A stretch of 64,000 nucleotides of DNA from Spirodela intermedia (taxonomy: Eukaryota; Streptophyta; Magnoliopsida; Alismatales; Araceae): positions 2,708,892 to 2,772,891 of the forward strand of contig LR746265.1 of the NCBI GenBank assembly GCA_902729315.2, given 5' to 3'. This document shows positions 53,901-64,000 of this stretch, piece by piece (position 1 is the first letter of the stretch; the number at the start of each line of letters is the position of its first letter). The notes below the pieces were generated by a model, which did no database searches, had not been told where the DNA came from, and saw only the letters and a program-made list of their open reading frames with translations. A program made the position numbers and the translations under genes.

Positions 53901-54389
53901 TAAGAATCAACTAACCAATCTCCTCTTCTGCGCCCTCGGGGAAGTAAACTTCTTCACAGTCTTCACAAAAGCGATGACGAAAGAAACGCCAATATAAGCC
54001 AAAGGAACAGCCAGGACCCACGGCAACTTGCTCTGCCCCACCCTTGGCCCAGGTAAGGCCTGGGTCACCGTCCCGGTGAACTCTACGAGATCCATGGCCT
54101 TCTCCTGTATCCAGGGCAGGTCCTCCTCCACTTCCTCCTCTTCATCAGCCATCGGAACCGAGGCATTCTTGGATTGCTGCTGGGACCCTGAAACTTCTTG
54201 ACTGGGCATTTTCCCTTTCGCCCTGGTGATGACGCAACGAGCGAGCTTTCGCGGAGACACCCGCGTGAGCGGAGGGAGGGAGAAAGGACCAGGAAAAGGG
54301 TTACCTTGCCCCCGAAGTGGAGCCGCGACTGGGCGCACATTAGGGCCCATAGAGAGGGGAGGATGGAGGAGAAGGGAAGAAGCCATCAT
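50918..54389 (-). CDS. Conserved plant membrane protein with plastid-like N-terminus, six exons
   Basis: I recognise the family as conserved in plants (helical, ARM-like in annotations as I remember them) but know no function. Exons in transcript order: 54389-53916, 53765-53667, 52478-52301, 51928-51831, 51184-51123, 51038-50918; phases close to 343 residues. ATG at 54389 is followed by a Ser/Pro/Arg-rich stretch of about 55 residues resembling a transit peptide, then an acidic patch (ADEEEEVEEDLPW) and one hydrophobic segment (LPWVLAVPLAYIGVSFVIAF). The helical part contains KSIDELFVQGNNQVQYSALK, FSMEDVLRKYIRYALNEKPF, LRKASMLDDPQVADVLNEV, GFTEKGFKRKLAVQALF and TLSESGDVDSLERMVDSDSE before a short Ser/Pro tail. 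The last three exons are small and scattered over 1 kb; each fits by phase and family match. It is divergent from the DUF639 gene. Confidence 0.87.
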
Positions 54390-54622
54390 GGAGCTTCGCT
54401 CGCTCAGAAGCTCCCCTCTTCGCCCGTTGTCGTCTATCCAGCTTCTGTTCTTGGGGATTTATCGCACTGTTGGCGCGGGGGGAGTAGGGACTCGTTTCAA
54501 ACAATAAGGCTATGAGGGGGTATTTGTAAAATAATATTTATTTTGAGGTTTATTATGCAATTTACATTCTCCCCTACCCTCCCTCCCCTTTCCCGCAGTG
54601 GATTCTCTGACACTCACACAAA

Positions 54623-54659
<37 letters not shown>

Positions 54660-54856
54660 CCTAGAGTAGTAGATGGCACATTTCGTGTGGGCGACTGTCT
54701 TGTAGCAGGAGCAGCCGCCTCTGTGCACCGGAGGGCTGACCAGTAGAAATTTGCTCGCGTTCTTCGTGTTTCTGGTCTGCTAGGGAGGTAAATCCACCAA
54801 TTGGCAACAGAGACGAGGCGGAAGAGAGAGGGGAAAGGTTTTATTCGTCTGAGATA
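54390..54856. promoter_or_regulatory. 467 bp shared divergent promoter region
   Basis: The two start codons point away from each other across 467 bp, so both promoters and leaders must overlap or abut here. A (CT)n tract occupies 54625-54657, on the sense strand of the DUF639 gene. No clear TATA box was seen on either strand. Confidence 0.6.
54625..54657. repeat. (CT)n microsatellite in the divergent promoter
   Basis: About 16 CT units, 200 bp before the DUF639 start codon. Confidence 0.9.
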
Positions 54857-57800
54857 ATGGACGGGGGGACTGGAATTTTCCAGAGTTTTATGCGTCGAAG
54901 ATCAATCTCGTCATTCTTCAACAGGGGGGGAAGTGGACGGATGAGGAGCTCCGAGGGGGATGACGCCCCTCAAAGTGAGCCTATCCCCCAGCTCTCCCTG
55001 ATTGCCAACTCCGTCGTCTCTCGCTGCGCAAGGTAGGAGATTTGCTTTGCCCTCTTGGTGGAAGATTTCTCTCCATGATTACTTTCTTCGGCACACAAAC
55101 TCTAGGAGATTCAATGGAATGACTTTCATTTGTTTATTTTTGAGGAGGAGGTATTGGGCGGGCGGAGTCATAGTCGTTTCCATGGCTTTTGCGATTGACC
55201 TTCCTCTCTTAATTTTGGTTTAGGTTTCAGATGGCTCTTTGCCAGTTTGACGTGATCGACGAGTCTCGTAGAAATGTCCGCTGACGCAATCATACTGGGA
55301 GACTTCTACAGTTATATCAATGCAGCTAATTTTAGAGGCCAGGCGACCAGCGAGGGCATAAACTGTTAGGATTACAAGAGATATGACCTATCTGTATCGA
55401 AGATAGAGTTTCATCTCGGAAAGACGTAGCCTCTTCAGCAGTGAAAGAAACCATGGGTCTTTCATTACGAAAACATGGAAGAATGCGTTGTGCTCAATAT
55501 GGAAAATAAGCATTTACTGTGTTTCCTAAATAGTGAAAAGAAACTGATGAAAGATTATATCAGACGGGGAGCTGGTGAATTTCATTTTTTTTTCTAAATT
55601 AGCTGAAGAAATTCGAGCCCCAACTCAAGACAGCGGCCCAAAAGAAAAAAATAACTCATGGAGGTCTGAGGACCTTTCATGTCACACCATTCTGCACCCC
55701 GTAGCCTTCGTCTCTAGCTATCTTCCTTCGTCTTTTCCCTTTTCTGGCCTACTCCTTTGCTTTGTACTAATTAGAACCTGAGTCCCACTAAAGGCAATAT
55801 ACGGTCAAAGTTTTCAGCCTTTGCAAATCATCTTCTTGTTTAATTCAATTTCGTTTGATGTAGGTAACTAAACAGTTGCACATTTCCCATGGAAAAAATT
55901 TAGTATCCTCTTGAACAGTCTTGGATTGAGCATGGCTGATTCTTTGGTTCGACAAGAGTCAGTTTTGCCAGGATTAACTAAACCAAATTTTACTAAACCA
56001 AGGTTCAGTTCTGCCAGAAAACTTTATCCCGGGTATTGCCCGACAAAGAATTCATTGATCCGAAGTAACTAGAAATTGATTTCTCTCGAATTTTCTTGAT
56101 CTTTCCAGACAATTTGACATGCATTAGTTAATTGGCAGATATCTAACATTATATCTAATATGCCTGATTTTTAACCACCGCATGTATTTTTTTGGAAGCC
56201 TTGTAATTTTGGCTACTCTCAACTATATTCTTCTGTCAACTGATTAGGTAAATATTCTCTGGTATTCAGGTAACGAAAATGCCCTTACTTATCGTGGAGC
56301 TTAACTCATGCATTAGCTGATTTTTTTTTTTTTTCAATGAATGGCTTGTTATCTGGTGCATATAGTCATAAAATTGATGGAAACATGTTATGGCCATCTT
56401 CAGCAAGTTTATTAATCTTATGTAATCGAGATTCTTGATTCTACAGGATTCTTCTTTTCTCACCATTGGATCTGCAGCAGCACTTTGAGAGTGAGGTTCC
56501 TGAACACATTCAGGATTCTTCGTCATATGCAAGAAATCTCTTAGAGTACTGCTCATATAAAGCTCTTCAGGTTTTGATTAAGAATCCAAATTATTTACGT
56601 GACAAGGAATTCAGGCATTTAACATATGATATGATGCTTGCATGGGAAGTTCCTGGTGCAGAAAATGATTCTAAATCCAAAGTGAGTCACCCATTCTCTA
56701 CCATGTTACTAGTTATCCACATAATGCTCATTCTGATAGGATTCATAGTAGATTTTGTGCTTAGGGTTTCTGCTCTACAGTCTAGCAAATATCTGAATTT
56801 TTGACATTATTTTCCTACTATTGCTACTAGGAAAATCCTTTTCATGGCAACCTAGATAATGAGGACGAGGATGCAGGGTCCTTATTTTATATTGATTCAA
56901 TCTCCATGGCTGTTCAGGTTTGTCATACTGTCATACCTTAGCACTGATTTTTTTATTGAATATGGTGTAGTAGAAAAAAATTGAAGTAGGCTTTTAAGTT
57001 ACATAAAATATCATGAATGGCGTGGTTCACGTATTGTTATTTTACTTATCCCTCTCCATCGTAGTTGTGGTTGTAACTAGGTGGATATGTGATCATCACT
57101 TATTCTTTCTTCTTTCATGTTTCCAGGTAGATCGTAGGAGAACTGTTGGACGGGAAGCTTTTTGTAGAATAGCACCTGCATGCCCTGCTATTGCTGACAT
57201 AATCACCGTTCATAATCTTTTTGATGCGCTCACAAGCTCCTCAGCTGGCCTACTCCATTTTCTCTTATATGACAAGTACCTTGGGAGCTTGGACAAGTAT
57301 GCTTACCAATCCTATCTGTTGTAGATGAGTAGAACATCTGGCTGTTCTTTCCCATTGGCATATTTACAAAATAGTCTCAAGAATAAATTCCATAGTGTAG
57401 AAATGTTTCATTATATTTTAGCTTTTCAAAGTACTTGTCATCACGGCCAATTGCAAAATGCTTTCATTAAATGTTTTATGGTCGCTTAGTGTACAAAATA
57501 GTCTCAAGTATAAATCTGTTATTTTATTCTGGCTTTTATCTACTTACAGGGTGTTCAAGGCTGCGAAAAATGCTGTACTACTCCCATTAACATCGAATCT
57601 TCAGCTTTCTGACGGCGAAATCGTTCTGGATATTGATGGCAATATTCCCATACAGCCTGTTCTTCAACATATTGGAATTACCGCATGGCCTGGTGAATAA
57701 TTTATTGTTTTAACAGTATAGCGTAGAGAACATAATTTGCTTTATTTTCCAGTTTGTCACCAAGCAGTATTCTTCATAACAGGACGATTGACTCTAACCA

Positions 57801-60401
57801 GTCATGCTCTCTACTTTGAGTCACTTGGTGTCGGTTCATATGATAAAGCTATTGCATATGACTTGGCTGCTGACTCAAAGCAACTAGTAAAGCCTGAGTT
57901 GATTGGGCCACTAGGTTCTCGCCTTTTTGACAAAGCTGTAATGTATAAGTCCAATTCCTTGTAAGTCATCGATGCGTCATGATGGTATGGTTTTGAGTGA
58001 TGGACAATCAATATTTATTCTCTGGTGTCATTAATTCTCAAAGTCTTTTTGTCACAGGGAAGATCCTGTTTATTTTGAGTTTCCTGAGCTGAAAGGGCAT
58101 TCACGCCGTGATTACTGGTTGGCGATCATACATGAAGTATTGCATGTTCATGAATTCATTAGGAAATTTGATCTCAGTGAAACTCAGCGGGTGGAGGCCC
58201 TTTCAAAAGCCATACTTGGTATCTTCCAATATCGTGCTGTGAAAGAAGTCTTTCATATTATTTCATCACGTTCCAAGACTTTACTCCCTTTCAGCTTAGC
58301 TGAAAATCTTCCCAAGGGTGACAAGATTTTGGAAGCTCTACACGGTCACTTGGAACTTCTTTGTATGGGGATGGAATGCACTGCTCGTAAGACTTTACCT
58401 GATGCAACGCCTCTGGGAAACCTTCTGCCTGTTTCAATGCTGGAACTGACTAGAAAAGGCTTTACATTGATGAAAACGGCAGATGGAATTGAAGAAAATG
58501 TATCTCAGATTGGTGCTTTTTACGTGGGTGACAAAAGCCCCTTAGACAAAGCTGTGTGGCAATCAATTTGCTATTCTGGTAAGGCAGAAACAGCTCGAGC
58601 GACTGTTGAGCAGGTGAAAGTGGAGGGGATTGACACGAACTTGGCTGTTATGAAGGTAGGCTGCAGTATGTATTCTTGTCGGGTTTACTATGGCATGATG
58701 AAGTTAGTCAATTGTGCTATTTCTTTGATAAAAAAAAACTGGGTTATGAGTAGCCTAGCTGATGTAACATCTGTGAAAGAAACCTGCCTAAGTTTCATGT
58801 CTTTAGATCATTGTTTTCTTCTTCTAAACTTTATTCGTCTTTCTTTCGAAGGGTTGATTTAAGAACTGCAATATGGAATAGACATAACAGGTACAAAATT
58901 ATTTCTTTTTAGTGAAGTGACATGTAGAATATTTTTGGATATTTACGTGAGGGAGTCATGACTAAGATTCTCGAAGTAAATGATGAGAAGTCATTTATGG
59001 ACTGCCGGACAGTGGAACAGCTAAGATTGATTTATGATAATAATGTGTGACTATTATTAGATTTCATGCTGGTGAAAAAGTTTGAAGCCTCCCGCGAACT
59101 GTAGCTCCTCTATAGAAAGTAATGTAACGATAATTTAAATGGCAGATATGTGACCATCCCTATTCTGTACATGAGAAAACATACAAAAACCAAGTGCCGG
59201 TTATTTTTCTGTTTGGATTAGTTAGCTTGAAACTTGGGGCTACAATGTTGAAGAATATAATTCAAATGTTTTGTTATATTGAAATGTAATGTAATATGAT
59301 CGCACCTAAATTTCTTATGTAGTATGATCCCTATTCTGTACGCTATCATTTCTTTTCTTTTCATCATCCAGATGTGATGATAAATTCTATTTTCATGCAG
59401 GGGTTACTTTTTCCGGTGATTGAATCCTATGAGAAATTTCATTTTCTGGCTTCATGGGAAGATCCTTTTAAGTCCGTAGTTTTCCTGGTTTTCATAATTT
59501 TTAGTGTCTTCAGGTAATATTGCCATTAGTGCGACTTTTTGAATTATTTTATTGTGATGAATTTTTTATTGAAGATCATGTCTGTGAGTCTGCTGCTTAA
59601 TATCAGGATTGACCAGTTAAGTTCATAATTGGTGGAAGCTAATCTGGCTTCTAAGGGTGTACTCAATCTGCTCAGAATCGAATCTTTTTTCTAATTGTTT
59701 TCTTTTAATGCAAATCAACCTTAAAAATTATAATTTCTTGATTCGAAGGCAAAGTGCCCCTTTTCTCAGAATTAGTTTGTCTTGCTAGTGTCATCTCAAT
59801 TTTTTGGTTGAATTGGTATGCATAATCCTGGGCCCCATCTGAGTCAATATTTAAATTCTCATTTAGGGCATGTCCTTTTTATTTTGTGCACTTGGCCTGG
59901 TGTTTCAGTTTATATGAAAAACAAGGGCATAGAAGCTGGGCAGTTCTCAGCTGTGTAGTCTCCTTATGGCTAATACCAACACAAATTCTCCGTTTGAACT
60001 CTGATTGACCGTATTTTTTGCAAAAATAATATTTTGATCCTGATTACTCCTGGCTTACCTGAGTAAACTGTGACTCTGTCCGGATTTGTGTTGAACCTGT
60101 GTTAAAACCATCTTCTCTAAGCAGGAATTGTTTTAGAAAATAACATAAGATTAACTTGACACCAGTCTTTGAGTAAATTGGGCATAACTACAAACCAATC
60201 GAGAGTGAAAGTATGATCAAGTATGAGGGCCGATCGAAGGGAAAGTATGATTAACTTGAAAAATGTTCTTTTTAGTCTCTTTTTGGAATTTTATTTATGA
60301 CCTTTTCGCTCTCACACCTCGTATGAAGTGCCAGAATCAGACCACACTTGTAATTTTCCATGGTGTAGAATTTTTTCCATCGATTTGCTGAGACCTTTTT
60401 G

Positions 60402-60435
<34 letters not shown>

Positions 60436-61391
60436 TGCCTGCATAATGCAAATCGTAGCAAGAGAATTCATAATATTCCTATATGTGTTCCAATCACAGT
60501 AAAGCAAGAAACAATTCGGGTTACCACCATTCATTTGCGTTTTAGGAGCTGGGTCACGGATTAAGAACGCTCACTATTATTAATTAAATTTTGACTGTCT
60601 ATTCAAGGCAGAAAACATCTAACAGAGAATGCAATTGCCATTATCACCGAGTCGTGTAGTCCACCGGCATTCATCTTTGACTTATCTACTCCAATTAATA
60701 TGTTACCACTTACGTGTTCACCCATTCATTTCATGGTGGCGTCTCTCGTTTTTTCCCCTAAGTGTACAAAAATAAAAACTTTAGAGTGACAGCTGACGTG
60801 ACAATCTTATGGATACACCAGGGGTTGGATCAGGTACATATTTCCTTGTGCTTTCATCTCGCTTGCAGTCCTCATGCTTTGGCACAAGCACAAGAGCAAA
60901 GAGCAGCCACTGGAGCCCTTCAGAATTGTAACTCCACCCAGTAAGAACCCTGTCGAGCAGATTCTGACGTTACAGGAAGCCATTTCCCAGCTGGAAACGC
61001 TTGTGCAGGCAGGGAACATCATTCTCCTCAAGCTAAGAGCAATTCTGCTTGCTGCAGTTCCCCAGGTATGATTTTTCGGCCTTCAATGATTCATCAACAC
61101 CTAAGTTTTTACATAGAAATATGATTACTCTCCCCCTTCCCCATTTTGCCCTTTTGCTTCCAGACGACAGACAAGGTGGCAATTTTTCTGACAGGCGTAG
61201 GAGCTGTTTTCATACTAGTTCCCCCAGAGTATCTGCTGTTATTGGGGTTCATCGAGGCATACACGAGAGAGATGCCACTGAGGAAACACAGCAGCGAGAA
61301 GCTGATTAGGAGGGTGAGAGAATGGTGGGTCCGCATTCCAGCTGCTCCGGTTAAGCTCGTCCCAGCTGAAGATCCCAAAAAGAGAAACTGA
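54857..61391 (+). CDS. DUF639 family membrane protein, ten exons
   Basis: Plant protein of unknown function. Exons: 54857-55032, 56447-56681, 56831-56917, 57127-57296, 57550-57692, 57783-57960, 58058-58655, 59401-59513, 60822-61065, 61164-61391; phases close to 723 residues. Family motifs: IPQLSLIANSVVSRC (exon 1), EYCSYKALQ and FRHLTYDMMLAWEVPG (exon 2), VDRRRTVGREAFCRIAPACP and ITVHNLFDALTSSS (exon 4), VLQHIGITAWPGRLTLTSHA (exons 5-6), FESLGVGSYDKAIAYDLAAD (exon 6, GRAM-like region), GHSRRDYWLAI (exon 7). The C-terminus has hydrophobic segments near 551-565, 570-586 and 654-690, then EAYTREMPLRKHSSEKL and WWVRIPAAPVKLVP. Exon 9 starts at 60822 after an ACCAG acceptor, giving RGWIRYIFPCAFISLAVLML. 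Coiled-coil-like EAISQLETLVQ precedes the last segments. The first intron (1.4 kb) and introns 7-8 (0.7 and 1.3 kb) hold nothing recognisable apart from a CT tract at 60404-60432. Confidence 0.92.
60404..60432. repeat. (CT)n microsatellite in DUF639 intron 8
   Basis: About 14 CT units, 390 bp upstream of exon 9. Confidence 0.9.
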
Positions 61392-62390
61392 TGAGCTCAT
61401 TGCTGTGTATAGAATGCCTCTGGCTGTTCAAACCATGCTCTTTGGCCACATAGTTGCCAATTTATAGATATCTGAAGAAGGTAACGGGTTCCAGGTATAA
61501 ATATTTCTCACTAATTATTTGCAAATTCTTCTGACATAACTTTTTATCTGTCAGAAGTTTCTTATTTTCTTAAAAATCAAGTATTCATGAGGTTTGACGA
61601 GGATCTAGAACAAGGGCAACCCATTAAAGGATTAGAGCAGTTGCTTCCTCTGTTGGAACTCTCACAATCCATTGGAATCTGAAGAGAAGAGTCATTCAAG
61701 AAAAGCCAGCTAATTAATTATTTTTTAATTAAATAATTGACACCCGAGTTGTCGTCCACGGGCTCCATTGGGTTGGTGGGCGATTCTTTTTGGGTATTGT
61801 CATTAATTTGATGTTCTTGACATAATTATCATATAAATTACATGCAAAAGTCAAATCTTCAGACATCACGAATTATTATTGAGGTGATGAATATTTCTAT
61901 TTTTATATTATTTAAAATCAATAAAAAATATTTTTTTAAAATATTGAAAAATTGATTTTTTAAGGTTCTAAAACGTTAAAAATGACTCATTTTAATGGAT
62001 TTCAATGGGGTCGAGACAGCCCAGAGTACCCTCCCCTGTTTCTTTTGGGTTGGGCCAAGAAAGCCTCGTCCGGGCTGTTCTGGCCTCCCGGCGCTTAGCT
62101 GGGCCAGGCCCAAGCTTTGTCGGGGCCCGGGCTGGAAAGGGTACCAGACCCACCTCTCTTCTCCTTCCCGCACTCTGCTGATACAACCCTGCCGTGCCGC
62201 CGCGCTGCCGCCGTGGCCGGGCCGCCATCATCCTCTCCCGCCCGCGTCTTCAAGAGTATCTGCTCAGAACGAGGATTTCAAGGTATCGGAAGTCATCTTA
62301 CTGTTGTCCATCCACCAGGTAGGCGAAACAGCGAGACAGAGAGGTATCCGCATGGAGATGAGGTAGGTACAGAGTGAGAGGAATTAGACG
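61392..62390. other. Spacer between DUF639 and the mitochondrial carrier gene
   Basis: The left half holds the DUF639 3' UTR and an AT-rich stretch (about 61850-61990). Composition then changes sharply to GC-rich at about 61995, which is likely the carrier promoter and leader. Confidence 0.55.
62051..62112 (+). promoter_or_regulatory. Three site II (TGGGCC) motifs upstream of the carrier gene
   Basis: TGGGCC occurs at 62051-62056 and 62100-62105, and its reverse complement GGCCCA at 62107-62112, about 280-340 bp before the start codon. In plants, TGGGCY elements are common in nuclear genes for mitochondrial proteins and are bound by TCP factors. Occupancy here is inferred. Confidence 0.5.
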
Positions 62391-63172
62391 ATGGAGGAGC
62401 TTCTGAAACACCACTTGTTTGCTACCCACGCGATTGCTGCTGCTGGTTCCGTCACACTAGCTTCTTCTCTCACGCATCCCCTGGACACGCTTAAATCCCT
62501 TCTCCAGGTAAGCTGCATTTATGTGTGGAAGCTGAGTAGATTTTAACTTAGAGCTGTAAGGCGATCGTCTTCTATCAACTTTCTACCCGTTTTGGTGGTT
62601 ATTCAAACCGTCATAACGCCGGACATGTTTGGCATTGCGATCGCTCTACTTGTCTTCTCTTTCTTTTCTACGCGTCTTTAACGAATGGGATTCTGATTGA
62701 GTTACCTCTTGGTCTTTCGAACGGGGATTGACTCACGAAAAGGTCGGTGCAGGTTATCGCAAACAGACGAACCTTTCACAAGTGTTGGATAGAGTTCGAT
62801 CCCTATCAGGATTTTCAGGTGAACGGATACTGTCCGTCATTCATGTCTATACGTTGTTCCTGTAAAAGTTTTCATGAAAATTTCTGTTTTATCTGTCAAG
62901 TTTCTGGTAGACGCAGATGATGATTTTATTACTCGCTTATTGTGCAGTAATTTATTTGGCGTGAAGATCATGTTTTGTTTTACCCATGTTTTTTTCTAAT
63001 TAATTTTTTTTGATGGTATGTCTTTCTATATACTCTATTTAGTAATTTTATTTGTCATGTTTCATTGATTTGTTAGGCTTATACAGTGGGTTTGGTTGGT
63101 CAACATTTGGAAGGAATCTGGCAATTGGTGCACGCTTTGGTACCTATGAAATTCTGACTGCTTTCTACAAAG
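62391..63172 (+). CDS. Mitochondrial carrier family protein, first three exons (3' end outside window)
   Basis: Member of the SLC25-type inner-membrane carriers. Exons seen: 62391-62507, 62743-62818, 63077-63172, giving 96 full codons and an open phase into an intron that runs past the right edge. ATG at 62391 (MEELLKHHLFATHAIAAAGS). The first transmembrane helix ends in HPLDTLKSLLQ, the P-X-D-X-X-K signature of repeat one. Exon 3 gives GLYSGFGWSTFGRNLAIGAR, the conserved aromatic-glycine helix 2 region, then FGTYEILTAFYK. The substrate cannot be told from this part because the contact residues lie in later helices. The remaining 830 bp hold no further exon I can support. Site II motifs upstream agree with a mitochondrial product. 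Confidence 0.87.
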
Positions 63173-64000
63173 GTACACTTTCATGATCATGCTTTTATTT
63201 TAGAAATTCATTAAATTAATTTAGCACTCCAAAGTTTTGTATTTGAAAGTACTGAAAAACTTATCCAATATATTTACAACCAGCAATGTAGTCGAAAAGT
63301 GTGTGATTAGTGATGATCACAGCAGTCAGTGAATAGATTTTTATTTGAATTATTCTTAGAGTTATAGATTTTTCCCCTCTCAAAAGGGCATATATCAAGA
63401 TTTGGCTGATATCTGCACTTCGCCCGAGAAATAACATCGAGAGATGCAGATTGAATGTATTCTACCTGCCCAGCATGTACGCAGCATCCATCGGCAATAT
63501 CCATGGCATTATCGTGGTTTCAAAGACCTGTTCTGTGTGCACATGACTTTTTAAAAAATGGATCTTGGATCGGGCCTTTAAAAAATATTTAATAAATTGA
63601 TCATATTCCATTTATGCTCAACCTAGAGATTTTGGACGGAGGGATGATTGTAATCATTTCGATGGCTCGTTCCCATTTTGTTAAACCTGTTTTTGGACCC
63701 AAGCTGGCACAACCAATTACCTGTCTATTACCCTTATCATCAGAAAAGAAGAAAAAGAAGAACTATCCCTCTTCTCTTTCTTGAATATCCTCCTTGTAGT
63801 CTGTTACTTCTTAGAGGCTGGACTTTTTCGTTGATCTTCCACCTTGTGTTATCTCTTACCCAGAAACAGAAGTTCAATGACTAACCTTTATCCTTTGGAG
63901 ATAGATATTTTTGATGGAAATATAAATACTAGCAGCAAAAGAGAGGATTCATCACTTTGATCTGTTAGAATGTGTTGGAGCGAATAGCAGCCCGCACCTT

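Noticed and set aside
55260-55370. Frame in DUF639 intron 1 with an ILGDF motif recalling LINE endonucleases
   Set aside because: Only one short motif, quickly followed by stops; no reverse transcriptase, poly(A) tail or target-site duplication nearby.
60832-60870. Possible mini-intron gtacat...ttgcag inside DUF639 exon 9
   Set aside because: At under 40 nt it is too short for a plant intron, and the uninterrupted reading RYIFPCAFISLAVLMLW fits the family's membrane segment.
63307-63504. Minus-strand 65-codon frame in the carrier intron
   Set aside because: Looks protein-like in composition but has no recognised motif or splice context; too little to call a gene.
1-64000. CRISPR arrays, bacterial-type operons, organelle DNA insertions, biosynthetic gene cluster
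   Set aside because: No regularly spaced palindromic repeats, no operon structure and no organelle gene sequence were recognised. The enzymes present belong to unrelated housekeeping or wall functions on mixed strands.

Overview
The window is nuclear DNA of a flowering plant. The genes have many exons with GT-AG introns, one intron holds a Ty1/copia LTR retrotransposon, GA/CT microsatellites are abundant, and the proteins belong to plant families such as ABCG11-type transporters, plastid DUF3531, DUF639, DUF789 and pectate lyase. GC-rich genes (pyruvate kinase exon 3, pectate lyase, ABCG11) sit beside AT-richer ones (katanin p80, DUF639). This would suit a monocot or an early-diverging angiosperm, but the species cannot be fixed from the sequence. 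Gene models were built by hand from splice sites and remembered family sequences. In every complete model the reading phase closes exactly over all exons.

Layout, left to right. (1) 1-3915, +: the C-terminal part of a katanin p80 (KTN80) gene, cut by the window edge. (2) 4499-13237, -: UTP23, a ribosome-biogenesis factor with six exons; its 6.1 kb third intron carries a decayed copia element (6757-11664) in the same orientation. A telo-box and three TGGGCC site II motifs lie in its 5' flank. (3) 16280-19622, -: a complete ABCG11-like cuticular lipid transporter with ten exons. (4) 19623-26755: a 7.1 kb gene-poor, repeat-rich spacer with a six-unit minisatellite and several GA/CT tracts. (5) 26756-28387, +: a DUF789 protein. 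(6) 29789-33383, -: a plastid DUF3531 protein. (7) 34071-38273, -: a GH27 alpha-galactosidase with 15 exons. (8) 38274-41209: a spacer with a strongly AT-rich core. (9) 41210-44977, +: cytosolic pyruvate kinase. (10) 45676-48089, +: a calcineurin-like metallophosphoesterase. (11) 48302-48690, -: a decayed protein-kinase fragment. (12) 49276-50552, +: a secreted pectate lyase. (13) 50918-54389, -: a plastid-type membrane protein of an unnamed plant family. (14) 54857-61391, +: a DUF639 membrane protein, divergent from the previous gene across a 467 bp shared spacer. (15) 62391 to the right edge, +: the start of a mitochondrial carrier gene with site II motifs upstream.

The genes do not form a pathway or a biosynthetic cluster. 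ABCG11, alpha-galactosidase and pectate lyase all touch the cell wall or cuticle, but their spacing and mixed strands point to ordinary unrelated neighbours. I found no undescribed multi-gene system. The best leads are the retrotransposon-loaded UTP23 intron, the promoter motif sets that fit the predicted gene functions, the GA-bearing minisatellite, and four conserved families without known function.
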